Shown here: one piece after another, positions 14,282 to 24,331 of the stretch
How positions within the stretch are numbered: position 1 is the first letter of the stretch
How the letters are laid out: every line of letters begins with the position of its first letter
NCBI GenBank assembly: GCA_050701115.1
Contig: JBOHER010000454.1
Coordinates: 1 to 32,425, forward strand
Reading direction: 5' to 3'
DNA: 32,425 nucleotides
Source of the DNA: JBOHER01 sp050701115
Lineage (GTDB): Bacteria; Actinomycetota; Actinomycetes; Mycobacteriales; Pseudonocardiaceae
Translations under genes and position numbers: made by a program
The notes under the pieces: generated by a model
What the model saw: the letters and a program-made list of their open reading frames with translations, nothing else
Told to the model about the DNA's origin: nothing
Database searches by the model: none

Positions 14282-15057
14282 CTCTGCTGGCTCGTCGAGA
14301 TCACCAGGAACGGTACCCCCTGGTCATCGGTCACCGGCGCGAGCCGCCCGTAGGGTGAATCGAACGGCGCACCCTGCACGCTGCCGCCGAGCTCGGTGAT
14401 CCGTTGCAGCGCGGCATCGGTGTCGGAAACGGCGAAGTAGACCCGCCAGTGCGACGGGACGCCCGCAGGCATGCCAGGGGCCAGCCCACCGAGCCCGCCG
14501 ACGACCTCGCCGTTCACCGCGAGCGTCGAATAGGACACCTGGTGGTCGGACATGTCCTCCAACTGGTAGCCGAAGACCTCGGTGTAGAACGCCTTCGCGG
14601 TGTCGTAGTCGCGCGTCATCACTTCGCCCCAGGTCCACGCACCGGGCACATTGGCCACCTCGACACCGTGGTGCTCGCCGGCCTGCCAGCAGCCGAACAC
14701 CGCGCCGGTCGGATCGGCGAACACGGCCATCGTGCCTGCCGGCGGGATGGCCATCGGCGGCAGGATGACTTTGCCGCCTGCCCGTTCGATCGTGCCGGCA
14801 ACGGCGTCGATGTCGGAGACTGCGATGTAGCTGGTCCACACCGGGGGCAGGTCGGGGTTGGTGCCGTTCTGGCCCAGCCCGGCCACCTGGCGGCCGTCGA
14901 GCGTCGCGAGCAGGTAGGGGTTGTCGGCGTCACCAGCGTCGGCGAACTCCCAGCCGAGGAGCTCGCCGTAGAACGCCTGAGCTTTGGCCGCGTCGGGAAC
15001 CATGAGGTCGACCCAGCAGGGTGTGCCGTCCGGCCACGGCGTATCGCGGAAAGTCAT
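14278..15057 (-). CDS. Tandem VOC (glyoxalase/bleomycin-resistance fold) protein
   Basis: The 259 residues contain two vicinal-oxygen-chelate halves. The first starts C-W-V-D-L-M-V-P-D-A-A-K-A-Q-A-F-Y-G-E-L-L-G-W and ends F-A-D-P-T-G-A-V-F-G. The second starts T-W-G-E-V-M-T-R-D-Y-D-T-A-K-A-F-Y-T-E-V-F-G-Y and ends with P-V-T-D-D-Q-G-V-P-F. It resembles the mycobacterial CFP-30B-type proteins, whose substrate is unknown to me. The ATG has GGGAGA 5 nt upstream. Because methylmalonyl-CoA epimerase is also a VOC protein and its step is missing here, I considered that role. The tandem length and motifs do not fit the short single epimerase. Confidence 0.88.
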   Translation of the reverse strand: MTFRDTPWPDGTPCWVDLMVPDAAKAQAFYGELLGWEFADAGDADNPYLLATLDGRQVAGLGQNGTNPDLPPVWTSYIAVSDIDAVAGTIERAGGKVILPPMAIPPAGTMAVFADPTGAVFGCWQAGEHHGVEVANVPGAWTWGEVMTRDYDTAKAFYTEVFGYQLEDMSDHQVSYSTLAVNGEVVGGLGGLAPGMPAGVPSHWRVYFAVSDTDAALQRITELGGSVQGAPFDSPYGRLAPVTDDQGVPFLVISTSQQS

Positions 15058-15124
15058 CGTGTCTCCCGTCAGAGTGGGTGTAGGACAGTGCAGAGTCTCC
15101 GCCGGACCACCGACAGTTTCGAGA

Positions 15125-16528
15125 TCAGTCCAGGTCGTCGTGCCGCATCAGCTGGCGTCCGGCCTCGGTGATCGAGCCGGACAGCGACGGGTACACCGAG
15201 AACGTCAACGCGAGGTGCTCCACGGTCAACTGGTTCTGCACGGCGAGTGCGATCGGCAGGATGAGTTCACTTGCCGACGGTGCCACCACGACGCCACCGA
15301 TCACCACACCGGTCGCCGGCCGGCAGAACAGCTTCACGAAACCGCGCCGCAGGCCTTCCATTTTGGCGCGTGCGTTGGTGGCCAGCGGCAGCGTGACCGT
15401 CCGAGCGGGAACCTCGCCCGAGTCGATCGCGGCCTGGCTGATGCCGACCGCTGCGATCTCCGGGTGGGTGAACACGTTGGCCGCGACGGTTTTGAGCTTG
15501 ATCGGAGCCACGCCTTCACCCAGCGCGTGCCACATGGCGATCCGGCCCTGCATGCTCGCGACCGAGGCGAGCATGAGCAGGCCGGTGCAGTCGCCCGCGG
15601 CGTAGATGCCCGCCACGTTGGTGCGAGAGACCCGGTCCACCGAGATGAACCCGCCGGGTCCGGGCTCGATGCCGACGGTCTCCAGGCCGATGTCGCCGGT
15701 GTTGGGAACCGACCCGACTGTCATCAGGGCATGGGTGCCCTCGATCGTGCGCCCGTCGGCCAGGTGCACCAGTACCCCGTTTTCGGTGCGCTCGACCTTG
15801 TCCGCTCGAGCGTGCTTGGCCAGGGTGGCGCCCCGCTGGTCGAAGACATCCTCGATGACGGCGGCGGCGTCGGCGTCCTCATGCGGGAGGATGCGGTCCC
15901 GGCTGGACACCACGGTGACTTTGACACCCATTTCGGCGTAGGCGGAAGCGAACTCGGCGCCGGTCACGCCGGAACCGATCACCACCAGGTGTTCCGGCAG
16001 GTCGGAGAGGCTGTACAGCTGACGCCAGTCGAGAATGCGCTCACCGTCGGGCACCGCCCCCGGTAGCACCCTCGGCGTCGCCCCGGTCGCGATGAGCGCG
16101 ACGTCGGCGGTGAGCACCTCGTCCGTACCGGATGGAGTGGTCACCCGCACCTGGTGCACGGCCAAACCCGGCTCGGGGTCGCAGAACCGCGCGGTACCCC
16201 CGATCACCCTGACCCCCTCCCGCTGCATCCGTGCCCTGATGTCCGCGGACTGGGCGAGTGCAAGGCCCTTCACCCTGCCGTGCACCGTCCGGTTGTCCAC
16301 CCGCACCTGGTCAGCGGGGATGGACACGCCCAGTTCGTTGATTCCGTGCAGGCTCGCGCGAGCGCCGGAGGAGGCGATGAACGTCTTGGACGGCACGCAG
16401 TCGGAGAGCACACAGGCGCCGCCGAGCCCGTCGCGTTCGACCACGGTCACCTCGGCACCATGCGCAGCGGCGACCAGTGCCGCTTCGTAACCCGCGGGTC
16501 CACCGCCCATGATCACGATCCTGGTCAC
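15125..16528 (-). CDS. lpdA: LpdA-type NAD(P)H quinone reductase (flavoprotein disulfide reductase family)
   Basis: This 467-residue FAD/NAD(P)-binding protein resembles lipoamide dehydrogenase but belongs to the mycobacterial LpdA (Rv3303c) type, which reduces quinones. It has the FAD motif I-V-I-M-G-G-G-P-A-G-Y-E-A, the NAD(P) motif V-I-G-S-G-V-T-G-A-E-F-A and I-Y-A-A-G-D-C-T-G. The active-site helix reads G-G-A-C-V-L-S-D-C-V-P-S-K, so Cys39 and Cys44 are both present. The C-terminal His-Glu dyad of true disulfide reductases is replaced by Tyr446 and Gly451 (V-Y-P-S-L-S-G-S), arguing against lipoamide activity. Start is GTG with GGAGG 7 nt upstream. It is next to glpD in M. tuberculosis as well (from memory), though other genes intervene here. 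Confidence 0.9.
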   Translation of the reverse strand: MTRIVIMGGGPAGYEAALVAAAHGAEVTVVERDGLGGACVLSDCVPSKTFIASSGARASLHGINELGVSIPADQVRVDNRTVHGRVKGLALAQSADIRARMQREGVRVIGGTARFCDPEPGLAVHQVRVTTPSGTDEVLTADVALIATGATPRVLPGAVPDGERILDWRQLYSLSDLPEHLVVIGSGVTGAEFASAYAEMGVKVTVVSSRDRILPHEDADAAAVIEDVFDQRGATLAKHARADKVERTENGVLVHLADGRTIEGTHALMTVGSVPNTGDIGLETVGIEPGPGGFISVDRVSRTNVAGIYAAGDCTGLLMLASVASMQGRIAMWHALGEGVAPIKLKTVAANVFTHPEIAAVGISQAAIDSGEVPARTVTLPLATNARAKMEGLRRGFVKLFCRPATGVVIGGVVVAPSASELILPIALAVQNQLTVEHLALTFSVYPSLSGSITEAGRQLMRHDDLD

Positions 16529-16662
16529 CTGACCGCCTCCTCGCCGCGCCGCGTTTCTTCAGCTAGTGACAACCGTAACCGGGGTGTGTCTCGGGGTGCC
16601 TGCGGGCCGCATCCGCTGCTACCTTGAACACACTCCAGCCCTTCGGGGTGATCCACTAATCG

Positions 16663-16668
16663 CTAGGC
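16663..16668 (+). promoter_or_regulatory. Putative -10 (TAGGCT) of the gamma-glutamylcyclotransferase-like gene, leaderless
   Basis: TAGGCT lies 8 nt before the GTG at 16677 with no ribosome binding site between. This fixes the start inside a longer open frame. Confidence 0.45.
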
Positions 16669-16676
16669 TGTCCGCT

Positions 16677-17129
16677 GTGCCCCTCTATGCCGCGTATGGG
16701 TCCAACATGGCACCCGCCCAGATGATGGAACGCGCCCCGCATTCGCCGATGGCCGGTACCGGCTGGCTGGAAGGCTGGCGGCTGACCTTCGGCGGCGAGG
16801 ACCTCGGTTGGGAAGGCGCGCTGGCCACCATCGTCGAAGATCCGGCCTCGCGAGTGTTCGTGGTGCTCTACGACGTGTGTGCGGCCGATGAGAGCGGTCT
16901 CGACCGATGGGAGGGTGGCGAGCTCTTCCTGCACAACAAGATCCGCCTGCGGGTGCAAACGCTGGACGGGCCCCTACTCGCCTGGCTGTATGTGCTGGAC
17001 GCCTACGAGGGCGGCCTGCCCTCCGCGCGTTATCTGGGCGTGCTCGCCGACGCTGCCGAGGCCGCGGGCGCCCCCGGTGATTATGTTGCCGACCTGCGCA
17101 CTCGCCCCTGCGTGGGTATCGGACCCTGA
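16677..17129 (+). CDS. Gamma-glutamylcyclotransferase-fold protein
   Basis: This is a 150-residue protein starting V-P-L-Y-A-A-Y-G-S-N-M, the Y-G-S-N motif that binds the substrate carboxylate in the GGCT/AIG2 fold. A central E-G-x-E-like acidic region follows in D-R-W-E-G-G-E-L-F, where a Glu would be the general acid/base. Family members release 5-oxoproline from gamma-glutamyl peptides, but many bacterial ones act on unknown compounds. The frame is open upstream to 16566, but GTG at 16677 sits directly after TAGGCT and gives the family length. It lies between lpdA (divergent) and the M20 gene (convergent), the position held by Rv3304 in M. tuberculosis as I recall. Confidence 0.8.
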   Translation: MPLYAAYGSNMAPAQMMERAPHSPMAGTGWLEGWRLTFGGEDLGWEGALATIVEDPASRVFVVLYDVCAADESGLDRWEGGELFLHNKIRLRVQTLDGPLLAWLYVLDAYEGGLPSARYLGVLADAAEAAGAPGDYVADLRTRPCVGIGP

Positions 17130-17132
17130 CCC

Positions 17133-17147
17133 CACCGTGACACGGTG
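17133..17147. terminator. Inverted repeat between two convergent stops
   Basis: CACCGTG (17133-17139) and CACGGTG (17141-17147) are perfect arms around one A. They fill almost the whole 18-bp gap between the cyclotransferase stop and the M20 stop. The position suggests a two-way terminator, though the stem is short and lacks a T-run. Confidence 0.4.
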
Positions 17148-18446
17148 CTAGGCGAGGGCGGCCAAGGCGGTGTGCACCATGATTCGGGTGCCTGCGAGCA
17201 GGGCACGTTCGTCCAGTTCGAAGGTGCCCTGGTGCAGGTCGCGCTTGGGGCCCTCACCTGGCCACACGCCGAGCCGGGCGAACGCACCGGGAATGTGCTC
17301 CAGGTACCAGCCGAAGTCCTCGCCTCCGGAGGACTGCGCGGTGGAGGTCAGCGAATCCTCACCCAGCGCGGCCTCGACGCCCGCCCGCAGATAAGCGGTG
17401 CTGTCGGCATCACACACAACCGGCGGAACACCGCGCCGGTAATCCAGCGAGAACCCGACACCGGTCGGTGCAAGCAAGGAGTCCACCGACGCGCCGACCA
17501 ACGGTTCCAGATCGAGCCACACATCATGCTCGGCGGTACGCAGGGTGCCGCGCAGCAGGCCGTCCTCGGGCACAGCGTTGGCGGCCTCACCCGCGTGCAC
17601 CGCACCCCAGACCAGCACCGTGCCGGAACGGGGATCCACCCGGCGGGACAGCAACGCGGGCAGGCCGGTGATCACGCTGCCCAGCGCGTGCACCAGGTCG
17701 GCGGTCAGGTGGGGCCGGGAGGTGTGCCCGCCCGGTGAGGTCAACCGCAGCTCGATCAGGTCGGCGGCCGAGGTGACCGCTCCGGCTCGTGCGCCCACCG
17801 TGCCGACCGGCAGCCGAGGGTCACAGTGCAGCCCGAAGATCCGCTCAACGCCCTCGATCGCGCCTGCCTCGATGACTTCGAGCGCGCCGCCGGGCATGAC
17901 CTCCTCGGCAGGCTGGAAGATCAGCCGGATCCGGCCAGGCAACTCCGGTGCGGCGGCCAGCGCGACCGCTGCCGCCATCAGGATAGCGGTATGCGCGTCG
18001 TGGCCGCAGGCATGCGCGACGCCGTCCACCGCTGAGGCGAACGGCAACCCGGTGGCTTCGGTGATCGGCAGCGCGTCGATGTCGGCGCGCAGCGCGACGC
18101 AGGTGGAGCCGGTGCCGATGTCGCAGATCACGCCGGTGCCGCCGGGTAGCACGTCGGGCTTGAGGCCGACCGAACGCAGCACGCTGACGATGAGCTCGGT
18201 CGTGCCGTATTCGTGGCGAGCGAGTTCAGGGTTGGTGTGGATGTGCCTGCGCCAGGCCACCAGATCGGCGGCACCGGACACCAGGGACCGATCGAGCCAT
18301 GCCGGCCCGCGTCCCGCACCGATGTCCTCCACGGATGCCATGCTGACCCCACTCGCGGTAATTAGCCCGTCGAGCGTCGAATCCGTGATGGCCACGTGGC
18401 CATCACGATCACCTGGCACTTCTGGTCGTGAATCGACCACCGTCAT
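17148..18446 (-). CDS. M20 family amidohydrolase / metallopeptidase (AmiA-like)
   Basis: These di-metal enzymes cleave N-acyl amino acids or similar amides. Clear motifs are R-R-H-I-H-T-N-P-E-L, L-R-A-D-I-D-A-L-P-I, H-A-C-G-H-D-A-H-T-A-I-L, Q-P-A-E-E-V-M-P-G-G and the late G-G-E-D-F-G-W-Y. These cover the metal-binding Cys/His/Glu set of the M20D group. It is the counterpart, by position, of amiA1/amiB1 in M. tuberculosis (from memory); only one copy is seen here. The ATG at 18446 has GGAGG 6 nt upstream, giving 432 residues. The first ~35 residues look atypical and their DNA contains a 24-bp perfect palindrome, so a start at the ATG at 18341 is a serious alternative. The true substrate is unknown. 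Confidence 0.9.
   Translation of the reverse strand: MTVVDSRPEVPGDRDGHVAITDSTLDGLITASGVSMASVEDIGAGRGPAWLDRSLVSGAADLVAWRRHIHTNPELARHEYGTTELIVSVLRSVGLKPDVLPGGTGVICDIGTGSTCVALRADIDALPITEATGLPFASAVDGVAHACGHDAHTAILMAAAVALAAAPELPGRIRLIFQPAEEVMPGGALEVIEAGAIEGVERIFGLHCDPRLPVGTVGARAGAVTSAADLIELRLTSPGGHTSRPHLTADLVHALGSVITGLPALLSRRVDPRSGTVLVWGAVHAGEAANAVPEDGLLRGTLRTAEHDVWLDLEPLVGASVDSLLAPTGVGFSLDYRRGVPPVVCDADSTAYLRAGVEAALGEDSLTSTAQSSGGEDFGWYLEHIPGAFARLGVWPGEGPKRDLHQGTFELDERALLAGTRIMVHTALAALA
18384..18407. promoter_or_regulatory. 24-bp perfect palindrome, candidate operator
   Basis: The half-site CGTGATGGCCAC is followed directly by its exact reverse complement. It lies 40-63 nt inside the annotated M20 gene. 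If translation really starts at 18341, the palindrome would lie 43-66 nt upstream, just before a TAATTA hexamer (18359-18364) that could be a -10 box. The size and symmetry fit a dimeric repressor site. Confidence 0.5.
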
Positions 18447-18654
18447 GCAGCACCTCCGCGCGAATTACGAGCGCGCGTCACCACTAGAGCATTCATTGTC
18501 AATCAAGCAGCGAACGTCGAACCCATTGCGATCAATCTTGCACCATCGATCCGCGAATCACCCCATCGGCCGCAGCCACGGAGACAGCCGGTAGTGGGCC
18601 TGCGACGAACGGTTATCAGAAGTTCGGCCCGACGGAAGATCACCGCGCCTTGAC

Positions 18655-18669
18655 AAGACCCTAGGTCTT
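18655..18669. repeat. Palindrome over the stop codon of the small membrane protein
   Basis: AAGACC and GGTCTT flank CTA, the reverse of the TAG stop at 18661-18663. It could serve as a short terminator stem. The 214-bp gap upstream of the M20 gene (18447-18660) holds this palindrome and a TTGACA at 18497-18502 on the minus strand; I see no gene there. Confidence 0.35.
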
Positions 18670-19017
18670 AGCCTTGTGCCTGCGATGCTTCCGGACCCGC
18701 CGTCCCCAGATCACGATACCGAGCAACAGCACGGTCGCGGCGCCGACGATGAACTTGTTCTTGACCCGTTCGTTGTTCGCGCGCTCACTGTTCTCCGGAT
18801 CGATCACCGGGCCCGGCTCGACCTGGGCAGGCTCCCGGTCGGACCGCGCAGGTGGCTCCTGCGGCTGGTGCATCGACACCGGCGACGGCGGCGTCGCGGT
18901 GGCCGGACTGCCCGAGACCGCGACCTCGGCCGGGCCTGCCAGGCCGAGAATCGGCACCAAGGCGCAGAGGACACCGAGCAGCAGCAGCGTCAGCGCCAGT
19001 CCGCGCAGCTTGGTCAT
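18661..19017 (-). CDS. Small protein with two membrane segments
   Basis: I do not recognise this 118-residue protein. It has an N-terminal hydrophobic segment L-A-L-T-L-L-L-L-G-V-L-C-A-L-V-P-I-L-G-L at about residues 7-26 (signal peptide or anchor). A Pro/Ser/Glu-rich linker with no Cys follows, then a second hydrophobic segment I-V-G-A-A-T-V-L-L-L-G-I-V-I-W near 90-104, and a strongly basic tail (R-R-V-R-K-H-R-R-H-K-A-K). If the first segment is cleaved, the mature protein would hang outside with a C-terminal anchor. ATG with GGGAG 7 nt upstream. It is downstream of meaB by 84 bp on the same strand and could be cotranscribed with the mut operon, though no functional link is known to me. Confidence 0.75.
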   Translation of the reverse strand: MTKLRGLALTLLLLGVLCALVPILGLAGPAEVAVSGSPATATPPSPVSMHQPQEPPARSDREPAQVEPGPVIDPENSERANNERVKNKFIVGAATVLLLGIVIWGRRVRKHRRHKAKT

Positions 19018-19101
19018 CGCATCTCCCAGGTATCAGGTCACGTCGACCAGTGTGTCCATCCGGGCACGTGGGGTCACGCCGCCACGCATCCTAAACCCGA
19101 A

Positions 19102-20094
19102 CTACTCGGCACCGGAGAAGGCGTCGAGGATCCGCTGGGCCGCCATGGTCGCGGTCAGCTCCCCTTCCCGGACGGCGCGTTCCACCTCGGGCACCACGTT
19201 TCGCACCTCGGGATGCCGCTCCAGCCTGCCAAGCAGCTGCTCGCGCACCATCGACCAGGTCCAGTCGACCTGCTGCCGTTTGCGCTTATCGGCCAGCTCG
19301 CCGGCTTCGTCCAGCGTCTCGCGGTGCCGGTTGATCTGCTGCCAGACGGTGTCCAGCCCGGCCCCGGTCAGCCCACTGCAGGTCAGCACCGGTGGCGTCC
19401 AGGTCGCTTCGGGCCCGTACAACAGGCGCAGCGCCCCGGACAGCTCCCGCGCCGCCTTGCGCGCCTCCCGCTCGTGGTCGCCGTCGGCCTTGTTCACCGC
19501 GATCACGTCGGCGAGTTCGAGCACACCCTTCTTGATGCCCTGCAACTGGTCGCCGGTGCGCGCCAGAGTGAGGAACAGGAAGCAGTCGACCATGTTGGCG
19601 ACGGTGACCTCGGACTGACCAACGCCGACGGTCTCCACCAGCACGACGTCGTAGCCGGCGGCCTCCATCAGCACGATGGTTTCCCGGGTGGCCCTGGCGA
19701 CCCCGCCCAGCGTGCCCGAGGTCGGCGAGGGCCGGATGAACGCGGCCGGATCGGTCGCCAGCCGGGCCATCCGCGTCTTGTCACCCAGGATGCTACCGCC
19801 GGTCCGGGTGGACGACGGGTCGACGGCGAGCACCGCGACCCGGTGCCCCGCGCCGGTCAGCGTGCCGCCCAGCGCCTCGATGAATGTCGACTTGCCGACG
19901 CCCGGCACGCCGGTGATGCCGACCCGATGCGCGCCACCGGCATGCGGCAGCAGCTCCACGAGCAGCTCCTGGGCGTGCGCGCGGTGATCCGGGCGCGCGG
20001 ACTCCACCAGCGTGATGGCTCGGGAGAGGATCCCGCGGTCCCCGGCGAGGACCCCCTTCGCGTACGCCGAGACGTCGACCTTCCGTGGCGGCAT
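19102..20094 (-). CDS. meaB: Methylmalonyl-CoA mutase-associated GTPase MeaB
   Basis: MeaB is a G3E GTPase that gates cobalamin loading and protects or reactivates methylmalonyl-CoA mutase. Walker A appears as G-V-P-G-V-G-K-S-T, then V-D-P-S-S-T-R-T-G-G-S-I-L-G-D-K-T-R-M, F-I-R-P-S-P-T-S-G-T-L-G-G-V, the E-T-V-G-V-G-Q-S-E switch region and N-K-A-D for guanine. The C-terminal helix region W-T-W-S-M-V fits the dimer arm. A TTG at 20130 would overlap mutB by 32 bp. The ATG at 20094, 4 nt after the mutB stop, gives 330 residues and is preferred. Neither has a good Shine-Dalgarno, which suggests coupling to mutB translation. It is the third gene of the mutA-mutB-meaB operon. Confidence 0.93.
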   Translation of the reverse strand: MPPRKVDVSAYAKGVLAGDRGILSRAITLVESARPDHRAHAQELLVELLPHAGGAHRVGITGVPGVGKSTFIEALGGTLTGAGHRVAVLAVDPSSTRTGGSILGDKTRMARLATDPAAFIRPSPTSGTLGGVARATRETIVLMEAAGYDVVLVETVGVGQSEVTVANMVDCFLFLTLARTGDQLQGIKKGVLELADVIAVNKADGDHEREARKAARELSGALRLLYGPEATWTPPVLTCSGLTGAGLDTVWQQINRHRETLDEAGELADKRKRQQVDWTWSMVREQLLGRLERHPEVRNVVPEVERAVREGELTATMAAQRILDAFSGAE

Positions 20095-20098
20095 GCGC

Positions 20099-22274
<2,176 letters not shown>

Positions 22275-22288
<14 letters not shown>

Positions 22289-24209
22289 CGGTCACTCCCA
22301 GCGTCTGCAGCGTCGTGGTCAGGACATCCAGTGCGTCGCAACCGGCGTGGACGAACCCGGTGACGCCGTCGTAGGCGTCGCTCGGCTTGCCTGCCAGCAG
22401 CACGGCCTTCGCTCCCGCCTTGCGCAGCGCGGCGGCCACGTCCTCGGCCTGCTCGGCATACGCCAGGTCGGTGCCGCACAGGCACGCGACGCTCGTCTTG
22501 CTGTGCAGGTACCCGGCGAGGACGTCGGCGACGGCGCTGGTCGGGCCGGCGTTGACCGGCTCGATCCCGCCCGCGGCGAACAGGTTGGCAGCGAAGCCGG
22601 CGCGCGCGGTGTGCGCGGCGACCGGGCCGAGGGTGGCCAGGAAGACGCGCGGACGGACGCCGTGCTCGGCCAGGTGCGCGTCGGAGCGGTCGCGCAGCTC
22701 CTCGTACGCCTGCGCGTAGCGGATCCGGGGCAACCCACCCCCATCAGGCTCGGCCGGAGCCGCTGGCCGCTCGACCGGCAGTTCGGCCAGCATCGGGAAC
22801 TCGGACACGCCGGTGATGGCGTCCTGCCTGGTGGCCAGCCGCGCCGAGCGGGCCTGCCAGGTCGCGTCGAGCCGCGTGGCGATGCCACCCGAGGCGAGGG
22901 AGGCCTCGATGCCGCCCTCGTCCTCGATCGTCTGGAACTCCCGCCAGGCCGCGTGCGCGAGCGCTTCGGTCAGGTTCTCCACGTACCAGGAGCCACCCGC
23001 GGGGTCGATCACCCCGGCCAGCTTGGACTCCTCGGCCAGGATCGCGCTGGTGTTGCGGGCGACCCGGCGGGAGAACGCGTCCGGCAGGCCGATCGCCGCG
23101 TCGAAGGGTCGCACAGTGATCGCGTCGGCGCCGCCGACCGCGGCGCCGAAGCAGGCGACGGTCGCCCGCAGCATGTTCACCCAGGGGTCGCGTTTGGTCA
23201 GCATGGCCGATGAGGTCACAGCGTGCTGACGCTGCGCACCGGCCCAGGGCGCACCGGAGGCCCCGCACACCCGCGACCACAGCCTGCGGGCGGCCCGCAG
23301 CTTGGCGATGGTCAGGAACTGGTCGGCGGTGGCGGCGTAGCGGAACTCCAGCTGCGCCGCCGCGGCCTCGACGCTCAGCCCGGCGTCGGTCAACGCGCGC
23401 AGGTAGGCGACGCCGCACGCGATCGACGCGCCGAGCTCCTGCGAGTCCGAGCCGCCCGCGTCGTGGAAGGGCAGCGCGTCGACGACGATCGTGCGCAGTT
23501 GCGGGTACTGCGCGCTCAGCCGGGCGGCGAGTTCGGCCGCGGGGGCGATGTCGTGTGCCTGCCCGGTACGGGCGCGCGATCCGATCGGGTCAGCCCCGAT
23601 GGTGCCGATCACCTCGCTCGGCGCGATCTCCCGATCGGCGAACACCTCGAGCAGCGCGTCGGCGGCGGCGGCGTAGTCGGAACCGGCGTCGAGCACAACC
23701 GGTGCGAGGTCGACGTACACGCCGTTCAGCGCGTCGGCAAGGGACTCGATCGGCAGCGCGGATCCGCCCACCGGAAGCCACACCGAGTTGGCGCCGTTCG
23801 CCAGGTCGGCGAGCACAGCCGTGTTCGTCGCCACCGCATGGGGATCGGTGTGCAGCGGGCGGCAGTCCCAACCGGCCGCGACCTTGCCCTCGGGCCGGTC
23901 GCCACGCACGAACGGTGGCAGGCCGGGGAATCCGGCGCTGGCCAGGTCGGCAGTGTCTTCCCTGGTGTACAGCGGCCGCAATTCGATACCGTCGTAGGTC
24001 CTGCTGGCGAGCAGGCTCTCCGGGGACGTCGTCTCCCCACCTTCGGTGCCTGTGCTCGACCCTGCAAGCAGGTCTTCGGGCAGCGCGCCGCTCCTGCGGA
24101 GCACGGCCGTGACCAGCTTCCGCCAGTCCGCACGGGTTGGCGTATCGAACTCGGCGGCGAGCGCGAGTTCCTGCGGCTCGGCGTGCGACGGCGGTGACAC
24201 CTCTGTCAT
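22275..24209 (-). CDS. mutA: Methylmalonyl-CoA mutase small subunit
   Basis: This is the non-catalytic partner of MutB in the heterodimeric mutase. The 644-residue protein shows the barrel motifs in weakened form (F-V-R-G-D-R-P-E-G, G-G-S-A-L-P-I-E-S, R-N-T-S-A-I-L-A-E-E). In its C-terminal cobalamin-like domain the D-x-H-x-x-G motif has become A-A-H-T-A-R, with the Asp and Gly lost, as expected for a subunit that does not bind B12. The ATG at 24209 follows TACCAT by 8 nt with no ribosome binding site, so it is probably leaderless; the frame stays open upstream to 24329. It is divergent from the kinase gene across 122 bp. Confidence 0.93.
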
Positions 24210-24217
24210 GACTAGCC

Positions 24218-24223
24218 ATGGTA
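24218..24223 (-). promoter_or_regulatory. Putative -10 (TACCAT) of the mutA-mutB-meaB operon, leaderless
   Basis: On the minus strand TACCAT is followed by 8 nt and then the mutA ATG at 24209. No Shine-Dalgarno sequence is present and no clear -35 box. Confidence 0.4.
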
Positions 24224-24331
24224 GAGCCCAGAACAGGTAGCGCGGTGTGAGGCTGATCGCGCGCCCAGTCGATCTGCGCGCGCTCCCGCTCCGCTCGCGA
24301 AAACTCGGGCAAGGTCGGACACAATACAAGC

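Noticed and set aside
14278..15057. Methylmalonyl-CoA epimerase role for the VOC protein
   Set aside because: The epimerase is a ~150-residue VOC protein; this one has two unequal VOC modules over 259 residues and is not near the mut operon.
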